Of a stretch of DNA of 64,000 nucleotides, positions 28,101-40,896 are shown piece by piece. The stretch lies in the NCBI GenBank assembly GCA_033239525.1, contig BSYO01000003.1, forward strand, positions 27,831,540 to 27,895,539, written 5' to 3'. The translations under genes were made by a program, and so were the position numbers. The stretch is from Nepenthes gracilis. Lineage: Eukaryota > Streptophyta > Magnoliopsida > Caryophyllales > Nepenthaceae. The notes under the pieces were generated by a model. It worked only from the letters and a program-made list of their open reading frames with translations, did not search any database and had not been told where the DNA came from. How positions within the stretch are numbered: the first letter of the stretch is position 1; the number at the start of each line of letters is the position of its first letter.

Positions 28101-31100
28101 TGTCAGAGTCAGCAACTAAGAAAGGTACGAAACCAGAAGATTTTGATTTCACCAACAGATACAATACAATTTCATATATTTCCAATACAAAAAATATTGT
28201 GCAACATATACAATACAACATGTTCATATTGTACAGTCTAGCAAATATTAATACACTACGAGAAACTGCCAATTGTTCAATATGTTAACTTGTTCTCATT
28301 TTGAGTTTGGGAATACAATTTCAGCCTTATATGCATTTTTAAGAATCACCTCAAAACTGAAAATCTATTGTTCATATCTTGGTGGTTGGAACAACTTCCC
28401 ATTATATTTTCTTTTAAACTTATGAGGTTGATTTTGATGATGAGATTTTCCAAAGTCTTGCAATGAAAAGCACTGGATTTCACATGCCCTTGTTAGCATG
28501 TTACTTCTCGTGTCTCCAAGTCCCGTCCATGATTTTGGTGGGCAGTTGGATCTTTTATGTGGATGATAAGGTAATGATGCCATGTTCTGTTAATACTTAA
28601 TTTTAGGGCATAATATCCTACCAGAATTGGGTAGGGCAGGAGTGGTGGTAAAATTCTAGTCGCATCTGATTGCCCTCTCATAAACCCTTTACATAAGTTT
28701 GCATGAGAGGTCCATTATAATTACATGAGTTTACTTTGAAGACAGAATTTGACTATTGTCAGGGTGAGCCGAGGACACAAAGGAATAGAAGAACACACAC
28801 TTTCAAGTGTTCATCTATGTTAACCATTGGGTTTGTATGAACGTGGGAAGTGGAAGAAATCACACCTTCCCCTTTCTCTTCATTTTGTGACATAACAAGA
28901 AATTACAATAAACAAAATGAATACATAAATGAAGGAAATGGAATAATATAGAATAATCTTCCCCTTGATTTGCTGCAATCACAATCTTGCTCATTCTACA
29001 TCTCTTGATCTACACTAATTGGTAACTTTCATGTTTGCTTATTTCCTTAACACTCCCCCTCAAACTAGTGTATAAATATTGTTTAAATCTAGCCTGGAGC
29101 AAGTGAAATTCAGCCAACTACCAATAAAAGGCTATATGAACATATTAGCAAATTGATCTCCAAACTTTACGAATAATGTTCATATAACACAATTTACGAT
29201 TTTGTCTTGAAGAAAATAGCAATTAACTTCAATGTGCTTAGAACTCTTATGAAATATTGAACTGAACGTGATATGTATTCCTACTTGATTACCACAAAAC
29301 AATAGCATAGGCGTAGGAGGAGAGCAATATAAGAGAGCAAATATTGTAATTACCGATACAGCATTGCTCATACTCAAAACCCTATTTCATAGGGAAAAAA
29401 GTTATAACCATGCTTGCTCACTCATAGTGCGGGACAACACCTTATATTATGTTTCTGCACTTGATCTTGCATGAAATATTGGATAGGACGTGATATTTAT
29501 TGCAACTTTATGGTCATAAAAAATGGTAGGAGGAGAAAACCCAATTTCTTAAACGAAAATGTTGTGACAATGTGAGCTAAGTTCACTCATAGTGTGGGCT
29601 ATCATCCTGTATTCTACTTATGCACTTAATGTTATTACAATTGTTTACTTTTTTCTTTTCCATGAAATAAGATTGCCACTGAGAAAGGTACAGTACCCCA
29701 TAGTAGATCGACAATTGGAAGAAGATCTTGTGTAGTCTATATCTATAAATCTTTCTACCAAAAGATGTTTGTTTGAGCTGTGTAGTATTTCCAGTCTTAG
29801 AGCCTTTTTTATATATTTAATAATGCACATAACAGTTTTTTGGTGGATAACTCAAGGAGCTTTTAGATAATGACTCATTGCATTAACAACATATGAAATA
29901 TAAGGTCTGGATGAAAGCAAAATAATTCCATTTTCAAACAGGTCTACAATACTGACCTAGATGTTCAAACAATTGACCTTCATCCATTAGTAGCTTCAAA
30001 TTATGGTCTATGGGAGTACCTATCAAATGAGTACCAAGGCCAGTCTCATGTAATGGATCAAGACCGATTTACCCCTTTCCAAGATCTAGCAACTTCTATC
30101 TCTGTAACGGAATTTTCTAAAATCTTTTGCTAGTAATCGTTATTGTAGTAACTGCTTCAAATGCATGAACTTATCTACAAATTTCCAATGATAACAGTAA
30201 CCTGGACATAGACTTAAGGATAGTATAACCCGTCTTTTTCTGAACACGAAATACTATGAGGTCTTTACAATAACATTGTTCACCTAATTCAAGGATAACC
30301 TTTGAAAACTTCCCAAACTATGTCCTGGGTGACTGCTTTAGACCATACAATGCCTTCTACAATCTATAAACAAAATTTTCATACTCCCTCTGAGCAACAA
30401 ACCCATAGGTTGCTGCATGGAAACTTTTTCAATCAAAATCACCATAAAGAAATGAAATTTAACATCCAATTGAAAGGGATAATCAAAGTTAGCAACAATG
30501 GAAATGATAATCCAAGTCTAAAGGCATCTTGGCAACAAGGGAGAAAGTTCCATCATAATCAATACCGTAGGTTTGTCTATAGCCTTTAGCAACCAATTGG
30601 GCTTTTAGGCAGTGGGCAGAGCCATCTGGATTAAATTTTGGGTACAACCAGCCACTTGCAACAAACAGTACAGGTGTCATGTGGTAAAGGAACAAGCTCC
30701 CATGTTTCATTCTTATGTACCGCTGCCATTTCTAATTCCATAGTTTTAATCCATCCAAGATCAATAACACATCCTTTAGGGCCAAGGGATAACCACACTA
30801 AAAAGTTAAAATGTTAAACACAAAAAGGACGGCGACAAAATCAACAGAGATATGTTGGGTAAAAGGGTATTTTCTGACACAAGTGCGTTTACGTTTAATA
30901 AGAGTCATGGGTAGAGACTTAGAATATGTAGGTGTGAGATCCGTAGATGGCAAAGATGTTCGAGAAGACACAGCAATAGGCAGTCGTTGAGTATAAACTT
31001 GTACAGGATTAGACTGATCATTGCAGTCTGTGTGATGGTGTAAACTTGTGATGCAACCTGTGTGATGGTGTAACTAGACCAGCTGACCAGTAGGAGGAGG

Positions 31101-34100
31101 AGAAGAGGAGACGACAAACGAAGGCACATTGGGGTTAGAGTAGGACTCTAATTGGAAAATAGGGAATAGATATCAAAGCACGAGCTCCCACATGGGGCTC
31201 TCTTGAGAAATGTGGTGTGGATACATCAAAGGCAACATCCGCACTTAACACTTAAAAGAAGGATTGTGCGATCAATAAGCTTTTTATGTGTGTGAATAAT
31301 CAAGAAAGACACATTTAGTAGATCTTGTGGAGCTAGCTTATCAGAGCCAAGGCCATCAGCATAGTACACACCCACAAACCCTCAAAGGCAGACAAAGGAT
31401 GGTGGGGATGGAAAAAGAAAAGAAAAAAAAAGTGAGGCTCCAATAAAAACAAAGGATGGAATAAAATGAGAATGCCGTCACTCCAACACTATCCGGAGAC
31501 ATGCATATGACACATAAGGGCTCATGTAACTTCCAACAAGTGATGCCTTTTGCATTCATCAACCCTATTTTTTTCTTTAGGAGTATACACATACAAAATC
31601 TAATAAAGAATGCCTTTAGAAGTGAGATGAGGTGGTGTACTCATATTCTTTGGCAATATCAGAGCGAAAAATCTAAATTTATGTTTAAGCTGAGTTTTGA
31701 TATAGGCTCAGAAATTGGAATATATAAAGTAACTCAAAGCAATTTTTCATCTAATAAATCCAAGACATACAAGAAAAATTATCCTAAAAAATACCAAAAT
31801 ACTTTATTAAGTGGAAATATGAATTGGTCACCATACATTGGAGTGGAATTACTTGAATGGTTTAGTGACACTTCTAGAAGGAAATGGCACGATGATGCTT
31901 GCTAAATTGGCAAACTTCACATGAAAGAAACGAGACCGCAAACCTTTAATTTGACACTTTAGAATGGGCAAAAATGGATAACCCAAATGACAATGTCACA
32001 GCATAGGAGAGGTCGTAGACTAGAGGGCTCGAGGAGAGGCAAGATGTCTAGGTTATATGGATCACTTGTGTCCTTGTACTAATCATCTTCTGTGTTTTGA
32101 GAACCTGAAATATGCACATGGAAGGATAAAAACTAACTTAATCAACATTAGGGCCAAGATTGATATTGCTTGAACCGGCAACATTAGTATGAGAACCATT
32201 AGAAAGGATAACACATTTAGAAGAACCAACATGGTGATAATTAAGAAAGGAGATGGTCAAACCGATCATTTGTTCATTGGCTCAAAAATCAACAATCTAA
32301 TGAATTGCGAGTGAAGAACAAAAGACAATGGGATGTAGTATCTAATTGTGTAAGAGTGTCCATGAAAGTAGTGCTTTTATGAGTTAGGAAATCAGTATCC
32401 TCATCTGGTCTTACAAATATGAAATCAATATCTATAGTAGGAACAACATTAGATGAAGAGCAGAGATTTCCACTGAAGAAGTTTGGTGCTTAGAACTGCA
32501 CGATTTGCCATGCAAAACCCAACAATAATCGACAAAGTGACAGTTGCAACCACAATGAAAACATTTCCAAGAGTTTTGACTTCCTGAGCGACAACCTCTT
32601 CTCAAATCAAGGCCACTCAATGAACCAACTTTAGACTCTCGTCAACTTCAGGTAGCATGTCCTCCCTGAATGGAACTAAAACCACCCTAACCAATAAAAA
32701 TAGTTCAATCGCCAGTAGCAGAATTGTTTAAGAGGATAGAGTACTGAACGCAAGAGAATGCCTCAGCAAGCGATGGATGTTCTTGGCCACCTAATATTTG
32801 AGCCCAGACTACACTAAAATCATCTGGAAGATTAGTAAAGAACTTCATGATGTCAACATCCTATCATTGTTGTAGCACTCGACCCCTAATTTATACTAAA
32901 TGGCATTAGTAGACAAGTAAATTGGATTGAATTTTTCAAAATGATTTTGTGTTCAAATGAAAAATCAAAGTGTTCAAGGTAAGAGGGTCAGCGCCTATCC
33001 TACGCTCATGCAACGCTCAAGCATAGCTAGCAGTATAGGAGGCAGTCATGCGCATTGGGGATGCAGCGCTCGTGCGCAGTGGAGGTACACTCGTGCGTGA
33101 CTAGCAGTAGTAGTGCTTATGCGTGGATTGAAGGGCGTTCATGCATGCATGTGATGTGATGCCAAACACCAGATGGGCGACCTATTAGCACTTGTGCACC
33201 AGTCTTTCTATTTAAAGCAATCCTTCACATTTTGGGTCATTTTGGCTAAGAACTTGAGATAGAGAAAGAAGATATAGAAAAGGAGAGAGAAAGTAAAGAA
33301 AGTTGATTTTGAGGCTACTTCATAAGAGATCTTGGTAATATTCGGTTTTAAGGCAAATACACCTAACCCCATCCTTTGTTTGTTATTATAATCTTTCGGT
33401 TATTTCTTCTATATTTACATGCATATTGTCCTTTGATACATTTATTCCGCTTTTTTTTGCCTGGATATTAAATTTACTTTCAAGTACGAGATTTGAAGGC
33501 TTATGCCTATATTTATGAAATTTGTTAAGAAATCTTGAAATCCTTGGACATAAGTTCTCGCATGTCAATTTATGCAAGTATTTTGATGAAATAATTTATT
33601 TTGAATTTGTAAAGTTATTTGTTTCCAAAGTTGGGAAAATTCCTATATATGTTATTTGTTTAAAGTTTTTCGTTTTAATCAAATAAGAACTATTGTAAAT
33701 AATTGATAAAATATATTCAGACATACTCTAACATAATATTTACAATTGAAGGCCGTACCTAACATTCATGGGTTTGAAAAACGACATTTGATCCCGTTTA
33801 TAGGGAATAATACACAGGTGACCCACCCATAGGTTGCATATAGCCCAGGACTATGGGGAAGCATTCATAACCCGATCTTTGATATTTGACTTTTATCGGT
33901 GAGATTATCACAAATCATTAATTTTTATATTTTTATATGTTTTTATCGACATATCATCATTTTCAGCATATTTGTATTCAATTACCATTATCTTTTCTTA
34001 TATTTTTCATGTATATCCACATATATAAATTATATATACTTTGTTGAGCATTAGGCTCACCTTGTAATTTTTCTAACCTCATAAATTAGCGGGTGTATAT

Positions 34101-37100
34101 CTCTTGCAAGATGATGAACGGAGGGATGATTTTGGAAAAATTGTTTAGGATGTTATATCATCATTATAGTTGTATTTGACTTTTGTATATGGGTTAAACT
34201 TTTCATAACATGTAGTTTGTTATAAATAGTTGATGATTCACCTTATTTATTTGGATTACCATTGTGCATGTGGTTTGATTTAGCACCACTTTCAGTTTGA
34301 AGTCATTTGTTTCTCGGACTTTGTCTATTTATATTGGGTTCATCAAACAGAATTTGTCATAGGGTCGCATCCTAGTATTGACTTAAAGTTTTGTTTACTA
34401 TCATATTTTTATAATTTTGGATAGGAAACGTGACTTGTTTTGTCATAGCTTTTAGATTCAAAGAATGTGGATGATGTACATTCTTTTTTTTTTTTTTTTT
34501 TTTGGGGTGGATGGCTAAAAATTAGTTGTATTCAGCCACACTAAGCAAGGTCAAATTAACGTTTGCAAACTTCATAAAAGAAAGTAATATTACCATCGTT
34601 GAAGTACAAATTTGCAATGCTCCCAAACGGCCTGTGCAAAATCAAGAAAGCCTCTATGCTAGCCAGAATCAATCCAAGGATGGCATTGTCTTCTTGATCT
34701 CATTGATCATCGAGATGAGCAGTGAAATCGCCTTAATTGGAGAACTTAGAAGTTGGTATAAGCCTCCCAGTTATCAAATGCTGGAATAGGATTTTACCAC
34801 AGGGAAATACCTCAAAGATCTAGCCCAATAGGTGTAATTTTTATCATTTTATTTTCCAGGGTCATAGCTCTTACAAGGTTGAATGTATCCAATTTTCATG
34901 ACATAAACAATTGGAACCAAATGCATGCCCAAAAAGCATTCCAATGGATTCTCACAAAATGTCACTTGCACACCAAAATGACAAGGGAGGCACTCCCAAG
35001 CAAAACTGGCAATTAATACAAAGGAGGTTCACTATGCCACAGCAAAATGACAAGGGATTATAAGAACAACAGAGGAGGCCCAGTATGAACGTGAGAAGGT
35101 GATTCAAAGCTCTAGTGCTTTGATGCCATGTTAATGTTAGGGTATGTATGAACGTGAGAAGTGTAATAGATAATTCATTCCTTTCCTTTTGCTCTTTATT
35201 ATATAGAATAACAAGATATTAAAATAAAGGAAATGAATACATAAATGCAGGAAATGGAATAAAACAAAATAATTTTTTTTTATTTCCTCCGGTCATAATC
35301 TTACTTATTCTGCTTCCCTTGAACTACTGCAATCGGGATCTTGCTTATTTGCTTATTTCCTTAAGAACATAAAACAAGAGCATCTTTTGTGGAATTAAAA
35401 TTGTTTTGCATTTAGCACAAAATTATACTCATGTAAGCAATAGCAAATATGTCATAGTTACAGGAGTCAATCCATCGCATAAAGGCTTTACTTTAGAAAG
35501 ATCAGTAAAATGTCTTGAATAATAGAAAATCTGCAAGCTGTCGCAAAGCATAAAAGGCCAGAAAAGACCAAAACGATAAATCAGAAGGATTCAATCATTT
35601 CATGTAAAGGTTATCATGATACACCACAATTAACAATGGAGCTAAAGAGAACCATAGCATGCCATGAGTTATAATATTGCCAAAAGCCCAAGCTACACAT
35701 TTTCAAGCTAATGAGCACCAAAATGGTTCTTTTTTTCCTTTTTGCTAAACAAGTAGAAACATGTTTAGAGTGAAGCAAAACCATCTCCTACACAATAAAA
35801 ATGTTTGAGATTACAACATCTAACACAGTAAAAAAAACCATCCACGTAGAGAAACGGAGTCATAGGAACCCAGTTATAGCATTGAATGTGAATTACAGAA
35901 AGGGATATGAAACCATAAACATAGAAGGATAGTTAAGATCTTGTTGATATTCCCTATTTGTATTCTAGCACACAAAGGTAAAGAGAACTCAAATCACACA
36001 AATGTAAAAAAGAAAATGGCATGAATAGGACAAACACAACTTACCTCTACATTAACCTTGTCAAAAAGATCTAATTTCAGTTCATAGAGGTGATTTTCAG
36101 CTCCTGCACTGGCAGAAAAAGTGAAAGTTCCTTCTGGATCCAGGTTAACCTTCGAATCCTTAGCATCTGGCAACTGCACTGTAAGATACACTTTGTCTAC
36201 CCTCTGAGCCCACTTTACCTCAGGATGACGACTACAATAACCAATTATTTCAAGTAACTCAATGGACAAAATAGTGTCCAAATCCCAAAAAATTCAAAAA
36301 ACAAGTCTCTGATAGAAAATCATAACCAGCATCAGAAATGGATGCCACATGAATGCAGAGACAAAACTGAATTCGCTTATAAGGCACTTTCTAAGAGGGT
36401 AGAAAACCTGAACATTGCCATCGTTCATTTAAGAAAAGAAGATGTCAATAGACTGAGTACAATTTCATCTATCAACATGGAAAATGTGATAGAAGTGTAG
36501 AAAACTACACAATCCTGAAAAGTTATTTTGGTTCACTCATGGAACAGAAAATAACAGAAATAAAAGCTACTCAAGAGCATGGGAATATCTAGTCACCTTT
36601 TATGTGACCAGTTTTCAATGATTCTTCCCTTACATGAATTGATCAGATGCAAAACTTTCATAATCAAAGCACGTTGGGAAAGGATGTCAAATTGCAAAAT
36701 GTAATAGAATCTCGCCTATAAGTAGAGATTTTCTAGATTTTCTCACTTTACATTGTCATTAAATCAAAATAAACAAAGATTACCGTATGAAAATTTTTTT
36801 TACAAAATTCTACTCCCCTGGGTGGTTTTTTTTTAACCCTCTAAATTTTTGTTTCAGTAAATTTTAAAGAATTTATTAACTATAAACAAAACAAAAGTTC
36901 TCCTGACATTACACAAAATTTGGTGAACATGGTATAAGTAGAAAATTGAACTTTTTGAGGTCAAATGCACAAGATCAGTTACAAGCAGAAATCACACAAC
37001 AACTCATGCTCTGTTTTGCACGGCAGATTAAACACGATAATCCCTTATCACATACCATTACAAGAATTCACTTTTCTTCCCCCAAAAAAAAAAAAAAATA

Positions 37101-37644
37101 AAAATAAAAAAACAAACAAACACCAATTGTAAGATTCACACCATAACAAACTCAGATTGCACAAGCAGATAAAAGCCAAAAGTCCTGTCCTTCCGGACCT
37201 TTTTACCACTTGTGGCTAGGTTATGTTGTAAATGATAACAAAAATTGTCAAGAAAACACTCAAAACCACTCTTTCTTTCCCTGGGTTCCTTTATAAGGAA
37301 AAATAAATAATCTCGCATTCGAAACTCGAGCGAACAAGTTCTATAAAAAATAAAGAAAAAGACAAGAGTAATGCTTGAAAAGTAGAATGAGACTTATAAT
37401 CAGGCCATCAAGAAATCGCAATTACTTGATAGTTCTCAAGTGACCTTCCCATCGACCAAACATATAACCAAAACAAATCTTCAAAAATAAGCGATAGTAA
37501 AAAGTAGCGCATCTCTGGATCAGTAACCAAACTATAACAAACCCTGCTCTAAAAATCTTTACTACCCTTCTTGGTAAATTACATCGTAAGGATCACGGCA
37601 GGAATAGATCGATGGCAGGAGATAGGCGACAGAAAGTACCTCAT
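19654..37644 (-). CDS. p23 co-chaperone of HSP90 (p23-1-like)
   Basis: Six minus-strand exons join in phase to 187 codons plus stop: 37640-37644, 36045-36231, 21091-21244, 20951-20988, 20810-20867 and 19654-19775. The first coding exon is only ATGAG. Exon 2 encodes the start of the CS domain: SRHPEVKWAQRVDKVYLTV, NLDPEGTFTFSA and LYELKLDLFDKVNVE. Exon 3 continues ESKINIGVRSIFCVVEKAEK, then KWWKKLLRGDGK and the acidic DKWVDEDDDSG. Exons 4-6 give the plant-type MGGMDF and GNMEGMGGDDIEDSDDE segments and a Lys/Glu-rich tail ending ASPSK. Plant p23 binds ATP-bound HSP90 in the cytosol and nucleus, slowing ATP hydrolysis and stabilising client complexes. All junctions are GT-AG and the phases agree, so one gene spans 18 kb. 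Intron 1 is 1408 bp and intron 2 is 14,800 bp, packed with transposons. The start codon is chosen because MSRHP matches the family. Confidence 0.92.
20290..20352 (-). mobile_element. Possible tRNA-derived SINE head in p23 intron 5
   Basis: On the minus strand, TGGCCTGGTAGTTG (about 20337-20350) resembles a polymerase III A box. GGATTTGATCCCC (about 20294-20306) resembles a B box, about 30 bases further on. This spacing and order fit the head of a plant tRNA-derived SINE. No poly-A tail or target duplication was established. Confidence 0.3.
22231..22600. repeat. Tandem duplication, about 185-bp unit
   Basis: Two adjacent copies share GTAAAATACACTGATTCAAT, then TTACATGTCCAAATGTCC and ATTCACCCC segments. 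The copies start near 22233 and 22418, and differ by scattered substitutions and small indels, so the duplication is not recent. Confidence 0.85.
24965..25375. mobile_element. MITE with terminal inverted repeats and ATT-repeat interior
   Basis: The left end reads TGTTTGGTTGCTAGAATAG (24967-24985). The right end is its near-perfect inverted copy, CTATTCTAACAACCAAACA (25355-25373). The roughly 290 bases between about 25000 and 25290 are almost entirely ATT/AAT trinucleotides with small interruptions. Further partial copies of the terminal motif follow at 25313-25330 and 25420-25470. The TGTTTGGTT terminus is common among plant hAT-like MITEs. I could not define a target duplication. Confidence 0.6.
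27083..27615. repeat. Tandem duplication, about 266-bp unit
   Basis: Two adjacent copies of a 266-bp unit share GGTCCATTGTAAAACTGCCA (27101 and 27367), TATTGCTTGAGAGAAAGTGC and the GACGGGCATGTGAATCCAT-type segment. A few substitutions separate them. The repeated open frames on the minus strand are by-products of the duplication and not genes. Confidence 0.88.
28818..35369 (-). mobile_element. Decayed Ty1/copia retrotransposon in p23 intron 2
   Basis: Two related LTRs of about 235 bp bound the element, at 28818-29052 and 35129-35369. Both carry TGTATGAACGTG and the GAAATGGAATAA segments. Read on the minus strand, the right LTR is the 5' one. It is followed by TGGCATCAAAGC, a mutated primer-binding site for initiator tRNA-Met. 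The left LTR is preceded by a purine tract, AGTTTGAGGGGGAG. In between, in gag-to-pol order, are gag pieces (AQILGGQEHPSLAEAFS), a zinc knuckle relic (CFHCGCNCHFVDYCW, about 32500-32560), a reverse transcriptase scrap (KFNPDGS and LVAKGYRQTYGIDY, 30500-30690), and RNase H scraps (STMGYCTFLSGNLISWKRKK near 29645-29720; KHIEVNCYF near 29200). Every region is frameshifted. A gypsy LTR interrupts gag at 32871. The element runs in the same direction as the host gene. Confidence 0.78.
32871..34480 (+). mobile_element. Gypsy LTR nested in the copia element
   Basis: This starts TGTAGCACTCGACCCC immediately after copia gag sequence. It follows the same plan as the LTR at 3836: similar opening, a GA-rich leader after a TATA-like region (33220-33330), a GGTTTTAAGGCA block (33340), then AACATTCATGGGTT (33763) and TAGCGGGTGT (34087) landmarks. 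The right end is unclear, probably near the poly-T at 34483. No internal domains are visible, so it is probably a solo or truncated LTR. Confidence 0.5.
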
Positions 37645-37753
37645 CTTGAACTGTAAAGAGAGAGTGTGAAAAACCCTAGAAGAAGCGGAGGGGAAAAAAT
37701 TCTTAACGGCGAGCTATGGAGATAGCTGGAGCGTCACTTCTAACGATTTATAA
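37645..37753 (-). promoter_or_regulatory. p23 5' leader and probable TATA box
   Basis: On the minus strand TTATAAAT (37746-37753) stands about 100 bases before the ATG. It is followed by a pyrimidine-rich leader (TTTCACACTCTCTCTTTACAG) typical of housekeeping plant genes. Confidence 0.45.
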
Positions 37754-40282
37754 TAACGGGAAAGTTCCTAAAATTATAAAAGTCCGTTTGAAATTGAAAT
37801 TATAATTGAAATTCCTAATTTACACTTCAACAATCGAAATTAAAATTCAAAAATAAAAGGTTAATTTTTATTCATTAACAATAAAATTTGACAGATTTTA
37901 TATTTTATCACATAACAAATTATAATTAAAAGAAAAAAATAAATATTTTTATGTCTTTTGACTACTTTATTGCCTACTTTAATTTCACGTTAAAATTTAA
38001 TTAAAATTTTAATTTGTATATAAAAATCAAATAAATAATTATCTCAATATAAATTCTATTTTTGTATTATCAAAGTTTATAAGGATATAATTTTAAAATA
38101 TATATTTATACAGATAATATATTTTGTATTTTTTAGGAACAATTTTCACATAATATCCTTTTTTATTTTTATTTTCACATAATAATTTATTTAATTGTGT
38201 CTTTATTAAACGATGATGTGTTAAGTGTTGAGGTAAATTTTAATTAATAATAACATATTTAATTATGATATTTAAAAAAAATAAATGACATATTGGCAAT
38301 ATTAAAATTTGTTCTTTTTATCGAGCCTTCATGCATCACACTAATACTTAGTCTTATTCACATTCCTTTGTTTCTTATTTACATTTCTATTTTTATGGCC
38401 AATATTATTAGGATAAAGTAAATGGCTACATATTAAAATAATATAAAATTATTGGTATACAAATCTTGAATACTCTATATTATGCTCTATTAAAATATAA
38501 TATTTTAACATAAATATAATATTTTAACATAAATATTTTTAGATGTGATTTCTTTGAAAATTTCAATAACTTCTAAAACTTTTATAATATTACAAAAATT
38601 TGCTTAAAATTTGATTAATTTTGACAATAAATAAGATCTTTTTGACATTTTAGGCCTTAATAAACTCTTACAGAGATTAATAATGCAACTATTGATAGAA
38701 AGTTTGGTAATAAATGTAGTAAAAATATGTATAGCCGATATATATTTGGCTACAATAAAAAGTTTAGTAATAAGTGGAGGTATTTCAGTTATTTCAAATA
38801 AAATAAATTATAACAGTCAATATGATTCTGAGCTGAAGATGGATGTAAGAATTCATTTTTCATCTAATTGTTGTCCACCTAACAGCTTTAGATTAGTCGG
38901 TTTATGACTATGTAAGAAATTTTTTAATAATGTATAAATACTAATTCTCAAAATATTTATTATTATATTTTTTACTATTTAACTATATATAAAAATAAAT
39001 TTATATATCTAGATTTATAAGTATTAAACTTTGATTTACTAAAAATAATATGCACAATCAAAGGATTACATTAAAATTGTTTTTATCTTAAAAAAGCACG
39101 CGATATATCAGGTATCTCCTAATCGAGTATTTTCCTAATGAGCTACTCCCTATCAAGTGCACTCCTTTGAATATCGCTTTCTAACAAGCGTGACAAGCAG
39201 AGCATCGTTCTTCGATCAACACTCAATCCCCTCAGTCGTGTACTAGTGTATTTTGCATCATTCATCTTTCTTTTTTTATAGAAAAATTTCTAACTTAAGC
39301 GTCGGAGGATATATCAGAGAGCAAATCCTGACAATCATTTGACATCTTGTTTGTTCATTATATTACATAGGACCTATATTATCAGAAATGAAGATTGGAC
39401 CCACTTTCGTTTTACTCGTCGTGGAATAGTATGTGACTCTCTAATTCGTACAATAGTTTAAATCTGATAACACATCAAAGCTAAATACTCACATTTCTTT
39501 ATAAATCAAATCCTTCTTTTATAGCAATTTTTTTCTTAAAGTGTCCAGACATTTTACACAAATAATATTTTAATTACTTTCCTTCTTTTGAGTCCCGATA
39601 TCAGAATGGGGCTCTTTTTATTTTGAAGGTCTAATCTTCATATTATCTTTTTTTCTTATTTTTTTTACTATTATATCTCGTTAAATTTATCGAATGAATT
39701 TCTTATTATTTAAATATTGCATTCCCTTAAACCAAAATGATTTCCAATCCATTTATATTTAAATTGTTTTTAATAGTTTTATAATAAATTTAAAAAGACT
39801 TATATTAATGAGAAAGTAAATTCATGATAAATTGAATAAGGAAGAATTTATTCACATCTATACAAAATATTTTAAGTTTTACAACAAAATTAGTTATCTC
39901 AAAAATATATTGATACATTTCTTAATTACCATCAAATTTTATAATAATAAGTTTTGCCATTAGCATCCCCACAAAGACTTATCTACATACCAAAAATGAC
40001 TCGCAATAATTTTAAATAAATTTTTAGCATGTTAGTTTTAAAAAGTGTTGCTTTAATATTATTTGCTATTATTATTTAGCATTTTAGTATTATATTAACA
40101 TTCAGTATATCTAGATAAAATTGAATTTTTTCAAACCAATTAAAGAAATTAATTTCATTAAATATAAAAATAGAAAAAGCGTGAAAATATAGTAAAATCA
40201 AAATAAATTTTATTATAAATTAGAATGCTTGATATTAATACTTAGAATTAACAAAAATAGGTGAAATATATAATATAAATAG
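37754..40282. other. AT-rich intergenic DNA with an LTR relic
   Basis: Most of this stretch is very AT-rich and non-coding. Around 39100-39480 there is a less AT-rich piece containing AAGCGTCGGAGG (39297-39308) and a following segment arranged like the Tat-type gypsy LTRs at 40283 and 51184. It is probably a much-decayed LTR of that group. Confidence 0.4.
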
Positions 40283-40896
40283 TGATAGGTACAGTATACC
40301 CAGCCTAGAAAACCGTTCAAATTACTTTATCCAATCCGATAGCGGTTATCTTCGGCGGTTGGTTACGAATAAGTGTGACTAGCGGTTATCTTTGGTAGTT
40401 GACTGATGATAAGAATAACCATCCTCCAATTATATAAGGATCCTCATCCCAAAAGAAAAGAAGGGAAATGAAGGGAAAGAAACGGGGGAAAAACGGCTGA
40501 AAATCTCCAGAAAGAAAGTTAAGGAGGAGGCAAGCCCTCTATTATCCCAAGTGGCAAGAATAATTTCTCAATGGTCGTTCCAAACAATTTCCATCTCCCT
40601 CCAAGAGATTCCCTTCAAGGGACATCCCTTCTCAAGCACACTTCTAAGCCATCCATCAATAGGACACATCTACGCTCAACCCACCACACATGCATTCCCC
40701 ATTTATCTTTCTATATTTTTCGAAAGACATCTGACTTGAGCGTCGGAGGCCAACATCTGACGTCTCGTTTTTAGTTGTGTTGCGCAGGATTCAGGTTTGA
40801 AGCTATGGAGGACGGATTCACGTCTGATCGACTAGCATGAAGATCTGATTTGCGGTCCCTGATTCGTAAGACAACCCAAATTTCTGGTACGCAACA
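40283..40896 (+). mobile_element. Gypsy (Tat-like) LTR with adjacent primer-binding site
   Basis: A TG...CA block of about 614 bp begins TGATAGGTACAG and ends GGTACGCAACA. It is followed at once by TTGGCGCCGTCTGTGGGAA, the sequence that commonly follows the 5' LTR in Tat/Athila-type gypsy elements. It has a TATA-like ATTATATAAGG (about 40430) and the ACTTGAGCGTCGGAGG motif (40734-40749) shared with the LTR at 51184. No gag follows, so only the 5' end of the element remains. Confidence 0.65.

Larger units (their letters stand above)
21245..36044 (-). other. 14.8-kb intron 2 of the p23 gene
   Basis: The donor GTAAGT lies just below 36045 and the acceptor TTTCAG just above 21244 on the minus strand, in phase 0. 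The intron contains two local tandem duplications (22231-22600, 27083-27615), an ATT-rich MITE (24965-25375) and a copia element (28818-35369) with a nested gypsy LTR. The rest is AT-rich sequence in which I recognise no host gene on either strand. Confidence 0.85.

Noticed and set aside
31501..31905. 134-residue plus-strand frame inside the p23 intron
   Set aside because: It lies antisense to the decayed copia pol region and has no recognisable domain.
19654..37644. Alternative that the two p23 parts are separate partial genes
   Set aside because: The halves are complementary, non-overlapping, in phase 0 at the junction, have consensus splice sites and sum to an exact reading frame.
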